Origin: Panagrolaimus kolymaensis
Lineage: Eukaryota; Nematoda; Chromadorea; Rhabditida; Panagrolaimidae
NCBI GenBank assembly: GCA_028622995.1
Contig: JAJQJQ010000002.1
Span: forward strand, 10,416,001-10,480,000
Length of the DNA: 64,000 nt
Reading direction: 5' to 3'
Below are positions 10,749-23,156 of this stretch, piece after piece. The notes beneath the pieces are model-generated. The model saw only the letters and a program-made list of their open reading frames with translations, was not told where the DNA came from and ran no database searches. Every line of letters begins with the position of its first letter. Position 1 is the first letter of the stretch. A program made the position numbers and the translations under genes.

Positions 10749-12800
10749 TTTATGCAAGCACGTTGATGATTGCGACTGCACATAAAACTTAATGAAAATG
10801 AGAAAAAAGAATACACGAATGATAGCGGTGAAGAAGGAACCAAAAAAGAAAAACAATCAAATAGCCCTCAAAAAAAAAACAACTAAACAATGAAAAACAA
10901 AATGAAAGCTGAGATTAAGATCGTTAGCTTTTTACATATTTTTGATATGAAATTTTATTTTTTAGCCATTTTATATTTTTATTTTTAGTAAACATCATTC
11001 AAATATTGATTGGATAATAGTTTTTTGTCCCCCGTTAATTTCACCATCTAGATAGTTGACCTAAATCCACGATAACCATCTTTTCTTTTTATTGGCGCAC
11101 AACGAAAACTCGGTCACAAAAAAAAGGATGGATGCAACATGGATCCACGAGGCTCGCGCTGTGTTAGAAAATTGTGTCACATGAAAAGATTTTAGTTTTC
11201 CCTTTTTTATTTTCAGTTTGAAATGCGTTTTTTTGTTTTAAATTGCTTTGAGAAGAGTTTTCCTCCAGATTACTTTTTTGAATATTTCATAATTTTATTT
11301 TTTCTTAACTTTTGGTAATAAATCTTTAATAATTATTATTAAATACATATAATTATAGAAATGCAATCTAACTACGTATAATAAAAAGTCTTTAAATTAC
11401 CAGAGCAAGTCTTTTTTTCATATAATTTTATAAATTTTTGGTTTAAAAACGGAAATAAATTTTTCGAAATCATTTTTAAAAAAAAGAAAGACTTTTTTGA
11501 GAACACATTTAATAAATAAAATAAAAAATTAATTGATTTTTATAATGACGATGAAAAAAATTGCTTAAATCTAATTAGTAAAAAGATGATAAAAAAATTT
11601 TTTCTTCATAAATTTTTGAATTTAGAAATGCTTTAAATGGCTTTCAGATAAACATGTATATTCAACATTGAAAAAGCGTGCTGATGCTCTCGACTAAAAT
11701 TTGCTTTAATTGAAATTTATAAAGAATTTAAAATAACTTTTTTTTCAAATTTATGTGAATTTGTTATTCTTTTTGCCGCCATGCCTTAGGATATTAATTT
11801 TTTAGCAGAAAATGAAGACGACAACAACAGCCATGGGATAATTCTTTATGTGTGTCGATTATTTTCTTATTCAGGTCAATTTTTTCCTTTTCGAGTAAAG
11901 TTGGAAAAAAATCGAATCTTTGAGAGAGATAAAAAAGAAGAAGAAAACCAATTTTATGTATACCATCTTCTTCCCCTGCACACAAAGGTGAATCGATTTA
12001 AAAAAAAAAGAGGAAGTGCCATGTATGTACTCATACAGAGTGGCTAATCCTTTTATAGGAAAATTCATGCAAGGAGGATGGATGATTAGTTTGCTTTTTT
12101 TTTACTTTTTACCGGGCACTTTTTTTATTGCATTGTTGCAAAGGTTTTTCTTTCCAATCAGATTTATAATTTTTGAATATTTTATTAATGTTTTTTTTAT
12201 TTTTGAATTTTATAAAAAAACTTAAATAAAACTGTGAGAATAAGTTTCAACTATAGTAAAACTATGGGAAAGAGTTTGGATTTAGTTTTTGTAAAACTTC
12301 TATGATTTTTTAGTCGCCTGTATAATTGCTGGTGTAGCATTAGTTATTATTTAAGGCTTATTATTTTTAAGACATTGTAAACAAAATTTAAAAAGGTTTC
12401 AAAAAATGCTTCATTTCAAAATGGTTCAACAATAATAAAAATTTATTCATCTGAGTAAGATAAAAAAATATTTTTTAAAAAAAATTTGCTTATAAAGCCA
12501 ATCATATTTATTTTTTTCTTCTTCTAAAGATGAAAATATTTAATGAAAGATATTAGGGTCTTTTTTTATTGCCATGTTTTTGTTTGTTTAATTTTTTACA
12601 CGCATTATCGAATTAAGAAGAAAAAAAACAACTAACAAATTTAGGAGGCGAAAATTTGAAGAAAAAAAAACTTATGAGCAGCGGAGGAGAAGAAAAAATA
12701 AGAATAAGGAATTATTTGAAATGATATCAAATAAACTTTTTTTTCTTCTCTTTCAAACCTCCACTTTTATCAAATAAAATCACACGCATATTTTTTTTTT
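10749..12800. other. Gene-less AT-rich interval
   Basis: No gene seen. Copies of the intergenic motif TTTTTTGAATATTTC (11274-11288) and TTTTTGAATATTTTATTAAT (12170-12189) occur. Overlapping short frames near 11800-12225 on both strands conflict with each other and look like chance frames. Confidence 0.4.
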
Positions 12801-12805
12801 TTGGG

Positions 12806-12961
12806 CTACAAGTATTTATCAGTCTCAGTCGTTGATGTTGTTGATACTTCCTGTCTTTCATTGTTGTTCATATTATCGTTTTTAGCTTGATAAGAAAATA
12901 ACAAGAAGCATGTAAAAAAGGTATAAATACTCAAAATAAAATTTAAAGTTTTAACAAACAT
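12806..12961 (-). CDS. Possible small secreted peptide
   Basis: From the ATG at about 12961 a 51-codon frame reads MFVKTLNFILSIYTFFTCF, then a polar Asn/Thr/Glu-rich tail ending ETDKYL. The first 25 residues look like a signal peptide. It is divergent to the chitinase gene, whose ATG is about 45 bases away. No homology is recognised and there is no intron. It may be chance, but the signal-plus-polar-tail composition is better than most short frames here. Confidence 0.3.
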   Translation of the reverse strand: MFVKTLNFILSIYTFFTCFLLFSYQAKNDNMNNNERQEVSTTSTTETDKYL

Positions 12962-13005
12962 TTTTTTTTTGAACTGAAAAAGAAAATTTATTAACAATAA
13001 TTTTT

Positions 13006-14907
13006 ATGATGAGTAAAAGAATTTTATTTGCCTCCTTTATTGTTATTTTTTGCTGTTCAAATTTAGGTTTGACTTTTAATTAAAAAAAAAATTTAAATAA
13101 TTTTTTTCAAATTTTTACAGTATCCTCAGAATATTTGAGACCATGTTATTTTACTGATTGGGCTCATTATCGTCAAGGGAATGGTAAATATGAGCCGGAA
13201 TCATACGTGCCAGGATTATGTACACATATATTTTTTGCTTTTGCAAAAATCAATTCTGATTTTACTGCCGGTGCTTTTGATCCCGCTGATCTTCCCGGGG
13301 ATGGTGGAGGAGATTATTTTGGTCGAGTCAATGCATTAAAGGATAAACAACCCGGGCTTAAAACTCTTTTATCTTTTGGTGGATGGAGTGCTGGAACAGC
13401 GCTTTTTAAAGTAGGGTTTTTAAAAATCAAAAATTCGGTATTTAACAAACTTTTTATTTTTATTTTAGCAAATGGCAGCAGATTCTAACAATCGACAAAA
13501 ATTTGTTAAATCCTCGATTGAATTTATTAATAAATACAATTTTGATGGTAAGTTTTTGCTATTTTTGAAATAAAAAATTTGCAGTTTTGCTTTAAATCTT
13601 TTTTTTAAATTAAAGTAATACTCTCAATTATTTTTAGGAATCGACATTGATTGGGAATATCCTGAAGCTGATGATAAAGCGAATTATGCCCAATTTATGA
13701 AGGTTTTTATTTAATTTAAAATAACATTTTTCTATCAACCCAGATTTTTCTTAGGAACTCAAACAAGAAGCCGGGTCCAAACTTGTAACTGCAGCAGTTA
13801 CAGCAGCTCATGAAAAAGTTGATATTGGATATGATGTTGCATCATTAGCAGAATCCCTAGATTTTATGAATGTTATGTCATATGATTTTCATGGAGGCTG
13901 GGAACAAGTTACCGGGGAAAATAGTCCACTTTATTCTCCATCGGGCGATACCCTCAATTGGGATACAGCGTATGCAATGAATTATTGGGCACAAAAAGGA
14001 ATGCCTAAAAATAAACTTCTTGTTGGAATTGCTGCATATGGACGCGGATGGACTTTAAGTGATCCAAATAATAATGGCATTGGTGCATCAGGATCTCCTG
14101 CTCCAGCTATGTCTGTCACTCAAACTGAAGGATTTGCAGCTTATTTTGAAGTTAGTTAATCTTTGTTAAAAAATAATTTAAAAATTCGCAAAACTAAACT
14201 TTATAAATTTTTTAAGATATGCAATATCGGTGGAACTCGACATTGGGATGATACTCAAAAAGTTCCATATATTGTTAAAGATAATCTATGGTATGGGTAT
14301 GATGATGCGGAATCAGTTGGAGTTAAAATGCAATGGATTAAAGATAATGGATTTGGTGGAGCTTTTGTTTGGACTCTTGATTTTGATGATTTTAATTCTC
14401 AATGCTCTGGCGGTGAAGCTTATCCCATTTTAAATGCAATTAAAAATGTTCTTGGAGGCGGAACTCCACCTGTAAGAAAAAATTAAAAATTCTTATACTT
14501 CCAGATACTTAATGTTAATAATTTTATAGACTGGCAATCCACCAACTCAAGGAACTCAACCAACTCATGGAACTGGACGCCCAGTAACCCAACCCACTCA
14601 AAAGCCTGTTACTCAAGATCCAAATGGCCGTAAATTTTTGCCTTTTAATATTTAAAAAAAGTTTTAAATATGCTTTTTTCAGCTTTTAAATGTCCATCTC
14701 CAAATGGATTTTTCTCAGACCCTAAAGATTGCTCTCGCTATTATCAGTGTGCCAATAATGTCGCTTATCATATGAGTTGCCCAGCTGGAACAAATTGGAA
14801 CGAAAAAGCCACGTAAGTATATTTCTTGAGTTTTGTAAACTTAGAAAATAATAAATTCATTTTTTAGAACCTGTGACTGGCCTGCCAATACAGTATGCTT
14901 CCAATAA
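13006..14907 (+). CDS. Secreted GH18 chitinase with CBM14 tail
   Basis: Nine exons: 13006-13066, 13121-13410, 13469-13547, 13638-13702, 13755-14150, 14217-14471, 14530-14629, 14683-14812 and 14868-14907, encoding 471 residues. The N-terminus [17 protein letters not shown] is a signal peptide. Family 18 hallmarks occur in order: [20 protein letters not shown], then [11 protein letters not shown] with the catalytic Glu of DxxDxDxE, MSYDFHG, and [13 protein letters not shown] near the barrel end. A Thr/Pro/Gln linker follows, then a CBM14 (peritrophin-A) module of six cysteines ([16 protein letters not shown] to DWPANTVC). It hydrolyses beta-1,4 chitin, extracellularly. The architecture matches nematode cht-1-type endochitinases used in eggshell, cuticle or pharynx remodelling or in diet. 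All exons join in phase and active-site residues are intact, so it is presumably functional. Splice donors include GTTTGA and GTAGGG, both seen in nematodes. Confidence 0.93.
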
Positions 14908-16130
14908 AAGCATTAAAAAATAAATAAATTTGAATATTTATTTTTTGTAAAAATGTAAAAAAGTTTTAATAACCAATAAATTTATTTTAATTTCTAAAAT
15001 GTTTATCTGATTGAATTACTAAAGATTATTATTAATGAATAAACATAAAACATCATTTCCATACCCTATAGGTTCAAAAGAGAAGAAAAAAATTGAAATT
15101 TCATTATTTTAAAATACAATCAAAAAAATTTAGTTTGTACATTCTTTTCTTATTGATTTTTTTTGGGTCGATATTTTGCAATCCGTTTCATTTTTTTTTC
15201 GGCTGCTATGTTTTTTTACGCTTTTAAGCATCATTTTTTTGAATATTTTAATAATTTTCTTTTTCATTTTTTATATATAACTTTAAAATTTTAGTAAATT
15301 AAATAAAATTTCGTAGCTTGAGTGGAATAAATGTTTGCTACAAAAAAAAGTTATTGAAGTATATTAATTTTCTTTATGCAAAATTTCTTGGTTTCATTTA
15401 TGATGACGTCGTAAAACTAATTGACACACTCAAAATTTCGACTAAATGCATTGAAATTCAAATACAAAAATAAAAGTTAATTTAAGTTTAAATAAAGTGA
15501 AAACGAAAATCCAATTAATTTTTAATTTTTTGCATTTATCCAAGATTCAAAAAAGCAAAGAAATGAACGAATCAATATTTTTTGTTTTAGTTTTTGTAAT
15601 AGCGCTTTTGATTATAGAAAAAAAATTTCTTTTGAGAAAAGAAAACAAAGAAAAAAAAATTGAGAAATATTCTGCACTTTTAGGTGCTAATCAATAAACA
15701 AACTTAAGTCTCTTCTCGATTATTATTTGTCACATAATGAAAGCCTTTTTGTATATAATTTGCTGAAAACCTGCCAAATTATATTTGGTATTGTTTTATT
15801 TTTTGAATATTTTAACGATATTTTTTCTTTTTTATAAATGTTTTGATTTATTTATAAACCCAAAGTTAAAAGGACCAAAAAAGTATATTGATAGCAGTCT
15901 TAAAAATAAACAATAGACACCTTCCTGTAATAATCTTTTATAACAATTCAACTATAATATATTTTTTGAAACGTTGATTTGGTCCCTATGTTTTGTGACC
16001 TCAAGCTTCGTTAAAAAAATTGAAAAGTCATTGATATCAAAACCGAGTTTATTAAAATTTAATAGCTTATAAAAAATATTACAAAACAAATTTAAAAAAA
16101 ATAAAAATAAATAGTTGCAAAAAAATTTTT
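14908..16130. other. Gene-less interval with two motif copies
   Basis: Begins with the chitinase 3' flank (AATAAA-type words at about 14920). The intergenic motif TTTTTTTGAATATTTTAA appears at 15234-15250 and 15800-15815. A 66-codon plus frame at 15497-15697 with a hydrophobic middle is isolated and unsupported. Confidence 0.4.
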
Positions 16131-16134
16131 TTAT

Positions 16135-16600
16135 TTAAGCAGGATATTTTTTACATACATATTTAGCAACAATTTTTTGACATTCAAAATTATTAAATAA
16201 TCCAAATTTCCCTCCACGTGCTGGGGAAAGAAAAAGGGTTCCACAACTTTCAAGTTTTGGAAGATCCGGTTGGCCAATTGACCATCTTTGATAATCGAAT
16301 GGAGTTCCATCCGTCCATCGCCAAGAAGTATTGTTATCATCGGTGAAAAAGCCAACCCATACATCATTATGACCGTTGCAAACAATTTCAGCTTTAAAAT
16401 ATGCCAAATCTTAAAGTTTCAAATTGATTAAATTGAAAACTTTGAGATCGGATGTTTTACCTGCAACAAAGAGACTTTCTTCATAACTATGAATGGAAGC
16501 CAAATGAGCTCCATATATTCTGCATCTCGTTTCTGCATTTAACCAATTTTCATTTTCAAAACCATATGTTTGCGTTGTAAAAATAAATACACCCATAACT
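16135..16600 (-). pseudogene. C-type lectin domain, 5' end lost (minus member of head-to-head pair)
   Basis: Exons 16461 to about 16560-16600 and 16409-16135 join in phase (GCA G / AT). The CTLD is recognisable from NENWLNAETRC, AHLASIHSYEES, VWVGFFTD, WRWTDGTPFDY, W-x3-QPD, ESCGTL to YVCKKYPA and stop. What is missing is the first strand (the C-P-x-x-W-x-Y-x-x-x-x-x-x-CYK segment). Instead the frame runs into GGFNVVVVVMGVFIFTTQTYG, which is the complement of the opposite gene's Thr-rich linker. No ATG with a signal peptide is convincing. The Ca-binding motif is WTD-type without EPN/QPD-WND, so sugar binding is uncertain. Confidence 0.6.
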
Positions 16601-17108
16601 ACCACAACAACATTAAAACCGCCCAAAATCTGTCCATCCACATGGACATATTTTGATTATACAGATACATGTTATAAAGCATTCAGCAACGAAACATGGC
16701 TCAGTGCTGAAACTCGATGCAACGTGGATCAAGCTCATTTAGCTTCCATTCATAGTTTAGAAGAAATTTTATTTATCACAAGTAAATACATACTTTTCTA
16801 AAATTTTTTCCACAAATAAAGAGTCAGTCACATTTTTAGATTTATCATATTACGGAAATATAACTGATTCTGTATGCAATGGACTTTTTGATGCATGGAT
16901 TGGATTATTTACGGATGATGGAAATAAAACTTGGAAATGGACTGATGGAAGTCTTTATGATTACGAAAGATGGCAAAATGGTCAACCTGATTTTCCAGGA
17001 ATAGAAAATTGTGGTCAAATTCGTCTTGATCCTTCATGCGGACAAAATAGCTTTTTAAATAATTTTACTTGTAAAAGTAGCATTGCAAGATTTGTTTGTA
17101 AAATGTAA
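16587..17108 (+). pseudogene. C-type lectin domain, start exon lost (plus member of head-to-head pair)
   Basis: Exons of about 16587-16781 and 16840-17108 join in phase (ATC ACA A / AT). The frame reads TTTTTLKPPKICPSTWTYF, a Thr/Pro linker, then a complete CTLD: CPSTWTYFDYTDTCYKAF, WLSAETRC, AHLASIHSLEE, AWIGLFTDDG, WKWTDGSLYDY, QPDFPGIENCG and RFVCKM stop. No start codon or signal peptide is visible upstream, because the sequence there is the other gene's exon on the opposite strand. A linker followed by a CTLD is what the second half of a two-CTLD secreted protein would look like, so this is probably the rear half of a broken two-domain lectin gene. Confidence 0.6.
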
Positions 17109-19356
17109 GCGATTTAATAAAAATTAAATTTTTCTTTATATTTTATTTTTTAATTCGTTACTTTTATTGATGTTCGAAAAAAAAGCGTTTTTTTATAAAA
17201 TCAAGAAACGAAATAATGATTTTTTATTATAAAAATTTTCGAAATAAGCTTTTCCCTAAAAAAATTCTTTACACTTATTTGAGGAACAAAGAAAAATTAA
17301 AACTAACTGAACACAGTATCTGGATTAGTTAAAGAAAACTTTTTTTCGGAGCTTTTACTTAAAAATAAAAGAAAGATAGATAACAATTTTCCCAGATTTT
17401 TTTTTTGGTTTAATCCATACTGAAACTCTTATCTATGCTTTTTCTAATTTCTTTCTTTGTCCTCGTTAGCCGCAGTAAATCATATGATTAATTGATAATA
17501 AAAAAAATTATAGTTTTGGGGATTTAATGGGACATAAAAGACAATGGTAAAACAAAAATTTTTTCATTTTTATTTTTTCTAGCTTGTTAGTTCGACCATG
17601 TTTTTTCTTCTCTTTTTGGCTTGGATGTTTATGTTCGCTTTTACTGCTCAAGTTCCAATATGCAAAAAAGTAACACAATCGGGTTACTTCACTTAATTCA
17701 AGAATGCTTCTCTCAAATTTGAATGTGGAAACTTTATATCTTTTTCCAGCTTTTTTCTTATTTCTTAACAAAAAAAACATAAACGAAAATAAAAATGTAT
17801 AATAAAATGGAAGTTATTTTTTTTATTCAGCCCATAAAAAAGAACCTACTCTTGCACGTTGCTAAACAAATGACAATTAAAGAATAAGTTTGAATTAAAA
17901 CAGCTTCACAGAAGTAAAAACAAAAATTTATGACAGACAAGTTCAGAAACAAAAACAAAAAAAATTTTGTTTCAAAATATTTTTTCTTTTATTTCTTTGA
18001 TGTGAAACAACAATTTAACATTATAAAAATGTTAGACATCTTAATTTGCTTTATAAATAACGTTCTGCGCAATTTTTTAGTGACAATAGATTTTCTTTGT
18101 TTTCGCCTTTACATCTATCACTTTTTTTTTAAAGCAGCCAAAGGAAACGGATGGTTCATTTTTTTCTCTATTTTTATTTTTTGGTTTTGAATATTTTAAT
18201 CCTTCTTTTGCTTAACTTTGTAACTTTTGATGCTTTAGTTTTATTCAGCATGAAATAGTTTTTTATAAAAAAATAATCGATGCAAAACATTTTCCAATAC
18301 ATTTCAAATTTAGCGAAGCACATTTTATTTATTGTTTCATGCGCCATAAGTGAATGTAATTTTTAGTTTTAGTTTCCTTGGCCGAACCGTCACAAAAGAA
18401 AGGTGCAAATTTAAAAAAAATGACAGATGAAGGACAAAATGTTATATCAGCAATTTAAAATTAAGATCATTTTCATGGTGCTTGTCATTCATGTTTTAAA
18501 TAAAATTACATAAATAAACGTGCTATAATGTCATATGATTAAGAGAGGTTTTACGAGCTGATTCAAATCGGGCGGTCCATTTTTTTCAGTTTTTTTATTT
18601 TTTGTTATGAATCGGTTCAAAATGATGATAAAAAACTTGTCATCTTTAAATTCCACAAAAATGTAAAAAAAGACGAGCAATTTTTTTAAATTACTCTTTT
18701 ATTTCGCAGGTAGTGTTCGTTTATTTTCCTTCCAAAAAACACCACAAGTTTCAATAAATATTTTTTTGTATAAACCAGCCCGCTCGATTTCTTTAGACAA
18801 GAAAGCTCCGTATTGTTTTTTTTTAAAACAAGTCCGCGCAATCTTTTTATTCGAATAAGATGCTTTTTTAAGCTTTTTGCATTCATATTTTTTTTTGACA
18901 GAAAGAGTTGCTTGAGTCTCTTTTTTCCTTCTTTTTTTATTTGAATCTTTTAATAAATAATTTTATTTTATTTTTTGTTTAAGAAGCTTATTATTTTATA
19001 AATAAATAAAACATATTTTCAAAACCAAAAATCGAAAATGCCGCTTATATTGATTGACCATCGATTTTTTTATCTTCTTTTCTTTTATTGAATCATTCGG
19101 ACACACGTACATACAATTTACATCGTAATAAAATTAAAAAATCCAACAAACATTCTTGTTTAAAACATTATTGCTATTCTATCAGCTCTGTAATCAACTT
19201 TGCTTATGGAAAAGATCCAAAAACTATGTTAATTTACGTAATAAATAATTTTAAAAATATCTTCCACTCTGATCTTCTTTATTTCTTTTTGTGAGATTAT
19301 TTAGCTCTTTTTTCAAAAAATATATTTTGTCTATGTTTGGCAGAATAGTGTTAAAT
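17109..19356. other. Gene-less AT-rich interval
   Basis: No gene supported. Intergenic motif copies lie at 18186-18200 (TTTTGAATATTTTAAT) and 18941-18953 (variant TTTGAATCTTTTAAT). GGGCGGTCCATTTTTTT at 18572-18588 matches the inverse of a sequence near 6736. Low-complexity frames at 17508-17780 and 17930-18190 have no splice context. Confidence 0.4.
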
Positions 19357-21354
19357 CTATTTGAGAGTTGTTTTACACAAATCAATCATTGTTTCATTAT
19401 TGGATATAAGTTTAAATGAAGAATTTCGATATGGCCCATAAACAATACCCATTTGTGCAAAAATATATTTATCTGGACAATTTTCATCGATAAGAATCTA
19501 TATTTATATATAAAATATAATTTCAAGTGGAAGTTGTAAGACTCTTTGTATTTAATAGAGCACTTACTGTAAAAGTACAATTCATATTTGCACAATACCA
19601 ATTCTTATATTTATCTCCAGAAATATTACTCGTATCAATTAAATAATAATTATATTGATTTTGGCATGGTACAGTTATTATAAGATTATTACAATAGCAT
19701 TCTAAAAATTAAAATTTAATATTTAATATTTAAATTACAAATATAATTTTTCAATAACAAATGAATAAAAAAATATTACAATAAATGTTTTTGCTTACCA
19801 TAAAAAATAAAATCAAATCCAAATCCTTGTGTTGATATACTTCCATCACTTTCAAAATTCCATAATAAAGTTTTTGTTGTTCCATTTTCATATGGGCCAA
19901 ATGGAATGGAATATCCATTATCTTCATCTCCTTGACCATCATGAGTGAAAATAATTATATTATTTTCATCCCCATCAATTTCAATGGTCACTGGATCTGC
20001 GAGGTTTTCAAAAGCATCAACTCCAGCAAATGGTGCCACAAATAATTGATGATTCGATTTAATAGGCGTTGGTAAATCACAATATGCATTATTTGGATAA
20101 TAGGAATTTGACCATTCCATATAACCGCCTTTATATTCTTCGGTGCAATTAAAAAATGTTCGATTGAAATCCTTTTTTACAATAGTTATAAATGCATTAA
20201 ATACAGGCGAAATAGAACTTGCATTAAGAATTACGGTAATATTATGGTCGACGTTATAATAGGGAACGTTTATCTTTGTGTAAATGCTAAAAATATTTTT
20301 TCACAAAAAATTTCAAAAACGGCAAGAAAAAAAGTTTACTCTGTAATAATATAATCTGAACTATTTTTTACTATTATTGTGGCGTTTAAAATATGGGTAA
20401 ATGCAGTAAATTTAAATCCATAATCTTTTGGTGCTGTAAAAGTCCAAGAGCAATTTATATTTTTAAGACTTTTTTCAGGCGCATGAATATAAATTATTTC
20501 TGTTTCATCATCCAAAAATAAAGGTTGAGCTGTTTGAACCAAATCACAACTATTTTTGCCATAAAATTTTTCATAAATTTTATAACCTTGAAAAGCAGTA
20601 TACATCTCAAAAGGCGGCGGTTGATTAAAAGTGAAAATTATTGAAGAGCTATTTGTTTTATATTCTCCTGGATCGGCTGAAGTTACATTAATTAAAGAAC
20701 TACAATTTCATTTTTTTTAATGTAAATTAATAAAAAGAAAAAGTCAAACGCCACAAACTTACTATTCAGAACCATCTTTCACTATAAAAACATTTGATGT
20801 AATACCATTTGTGAGGACGATGGTCAAAGACATGGATTCTCCCTCAATTATCTTTTATTTTTAGCTTACTTAAAAAAATTTTTATTGTCCATTATTTTTT
20901 ATGAAACTTCCACAAATCCTTCAGTTGACAAATGTTGTTTGGTTTATAAAATCGGCTGTTTTTCAATTTAATTTAAATATTAATGCCGAAAGCAAAAAAA
21001 GGGTAAAACATTGGTTTACAAATAATTTGTATTTTTTTTGACAAAATAAAATAAAAGCAAAAAGCTTTTTTTTCTTTTAAAAAGCGCGCCGCCATATTTT
21101 ACAATAAAAAACTATTCTAAGATAAACCTTACATCATCCGTAGTAGCATTAATATTGAGATTGCATTTTTTCATCATTTCATCCGTCATAGAATTTGGGA
21201 AATCAGGAGATTCAATAAACACAATATCATTTTCATTCAAAAATATATCTTTTGAAGAATCACAAATCACCTTTCTATTATTGTTACTTTCACAAAAAGC
21301 AAAAATAAAAATTAAATAGAACAAAAAAAGAAAAAAAGAAGATAAAAACTGTTC
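19357..21354 (-). CDS. CUB-like secreted protein (paralog 1, short)
   Basis: Exons of about 21354-21133, 20851-20763, 20699-20340, 20286-19799, 19701-19568 and 19497-19357 join in phase to a stop. Two CUB-like units are visible. The first runs KVICDSSKDIFLNENDIVFIESPDFPN, NLNINATTDD, LTIVLTNG. The second runs DDETEIIYIHAP, NCSWTFTAPKDYGFKF, NATIIVKNSSDYI. Later segments include IPFGPYENGT and a Cys-rich exon with CNNLIITVPCQNQYNYY. It is about 88% like the gene at 30911-32956 in several exons. The first exon reads hydrophobic residues (signal-like) but I find no ATG in its frame, only TTG at 21322-21324, so the true first exon or start is unresolved. The last exon ends 20 codons past GPYRNSS where paralog 2 continues. 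CUB-like proteins are often infection-induced and secreted in nematodes; that role is inferred. Confidence 0.7.
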
Positions 21355-21359
21355 GAACG

Positions 21360-21736
21360 TACCAAAAAAACAATAAACTAAATGAAATATAAAAAAAGGT
21401 TTGGGGGAAAAAGAAGCAAAGATAATATATAGGTCAACAACTATAATATATTTAAAAATATTGACCTCTTTGCCTTTAAAGAATCTTTAAGAGAAAAAAA
21501 TGGATTGGATAGAAAATATTTTTTAAATGTGCCATTATTTTTTTTCTTTCTTAACTAAGCCAGTGCGTAGTCATTGCAAGAAGATTTTTGTCTCATTTTG
21601 AGTATTTTGTCTTGCTATTTTTTGCTGACAAAAAAAAATAAAATACAATTTTTTCTGCTTTTTTACTTTATTATTTTTTTTGAATATTTTGATCAAGTTT
21701 TCGTGCTTTTTTGTTTAAAGTTTAAATTCACCTTCA
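21360..21736. other. Left flank of the TIR-bounded segment
   Basis: AT-rich, no gene. Contains the intergenic motif TTTTTTTTGAATATTTTGAT at 21675-21693, only about 45 bases outside the terminal inverted repeat. Confidence 0.4.
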
Positions 21737-21852
21737 ATATGAGTAGTATGAGGGAGGTGAATGCGCCATTGTGGGCGTGGCCTAATTTGCAGTTCGGTCT
21801 TTTTTTGTGCAAAAAAGGGGCGGAGCTTTCAATCCACCAATAAGAGAAGGGG
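21737..21852 (+). repeat. Left terminal inverted repeat
   Basis: 116 bases matching the complement of 28538-28653 with two mismatches (G/T near the outer end and T/C in GGTCTTTTTTtGTGC). Contains GTGGGCGTGGC, TTTGCAGTTCGG and TTTCAATCCACCAATAAGAG. The ATG at 21761 that opens the first cassette gene lies inside it. Confidence 0.85.
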
Positions 21853-22867
21853 AAGTACCAGTCTCCGAGATGACGATTCACAACGTGGTTCAACCTTTGA
21901 AGATCGTTGTAAAAAATATAAAGAGGATGTGAAGGAATATGGAAACATAATATATGCCAATTCAAAAAAATACCAGAAACAAGCACTACAAGAATATAAT
22001 TCTGAATTAGCCAAGATGAAAGCTGATTCTGCCCTCAAAAAAGATGAGAAAATTCGAAAATTGAATGATCTTATTTCCGAAGTTGAAAGGGATTCGCAAA
22101 AGCAATATGATCATGATCTCCTTCTTCTTGGACAAAAGAAGGATATCAAAATCAAATCAAAAGAGATTGAAGATGCGTCATATTATAAGGAGGAATTAGT
22201 TGAAAAGCATGGTAGTAAACTACTCAAAAAATACCCTCCTGCATTCATTGGCATTTTAGAAGAGCCTATTAAAAATCCACCCGTTATTACTTTAAGCCCT
22301 ATGCCTTCTCCAGCAAAGGCATCATCTTCTAATGGTGTAAAAAGAAAGGGTAAATCACTTAAATATTTTTATATTACGATCTATATTCAACTCATTTTAG
22401 TCGCCTCTTCAGCTCCTTCTAAAATTAGCAACAAGAAATCAAAGTTTGAAGATGATGATGTAGTTCTTACATCTGATGAGTCTGTTGAAGGAAATCCAGG
22501 TGTAAAACGGTATAGGAATGGTAAAGATAAAATTGAACCAACATTATTGATATGTTTTAAGCATTATCGGTAAGTAGAGGCTGAATTTTCTTCGGACTTA
22601 TAATAAATTAATATTTTTAGCGAGTATTTGTTAGATACAAAGGTGCTCGATAAAAAACCCTCAAAACATATGGATTATTATCAATGGGTTATGAAGAACC
22701 ATTATAAAGATCTTGTAATGTATCAACACGAAGATGGAAAAGATGTCATCATTCCACAATGGCATGGTTTCCGAGGGATCAACAACTTCCCAAAATATAC
22801 TGACGCTTATGCAAAATGGAAAAAAGCAACAGTTAACAGTGATGTCGTCCATCTTGCCCAAATGTAA
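21761..22867 (+). CDS. Cassette protein A: coiled-coil, basic nuclear-type protein
   Basis: Exons 21761-22349, 22401-22569 and 22621-22867 join in phase to 334 residues. Residues about 45-145 are strongly charged and helical (EDRCKKYKEDVKEYG, QEYNSELAKMKAD, KIRKLNDLISEVERD), predicting a coiled coil. Residues about 165-230 form a disordered Pro/Ser-rich stretch with two basic patches (GVKRKV and NKKSKFEDDD), the second followed by an acidic run, suggesting nuclear localisation. The C-terminal exon is a compact domain with many aromatics (YYQWVMKNHY, IIPQWHGFRG, YAKWKKA). No family recognised. The only upstream in-frame ATG is inside the terminal repeat, so either the repeat supplies the start or a first exon is missing; the next Met is well into the coiled coil. 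Confidence 0.65.
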
Positions 22868-23156
22868 ATTTCTATCGACTACGTATTATTTTCCGGCCAT
22901 TTGATTTTTATTTTATTTTATTATTTTATGCAGTTGTTGGGTATTATTTTTTTTTCACGGTATTTTATGAATTTTATCACTTATCTATTTTCTTTTATTC
23001 TGCCTTTTTATGTTTTTTCTTGCATTTACTTTTTTATTGAAATAAAAAAATTTATTAAAGTTATGGAAAGAAATTTATACACAAACAAAAATTGTGTAAA
23101 AACATAAAAAGAACATTACATATAAAATAAAATTATGAAAGAGAAAAATGCCTAGT

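Noticed and set aside
22661..22861. Minus-strand frame with Cys/Phe-rich sequence
   Set aside because: Complement of the last exon of cassette protein A, which joins in phase with two other exons.
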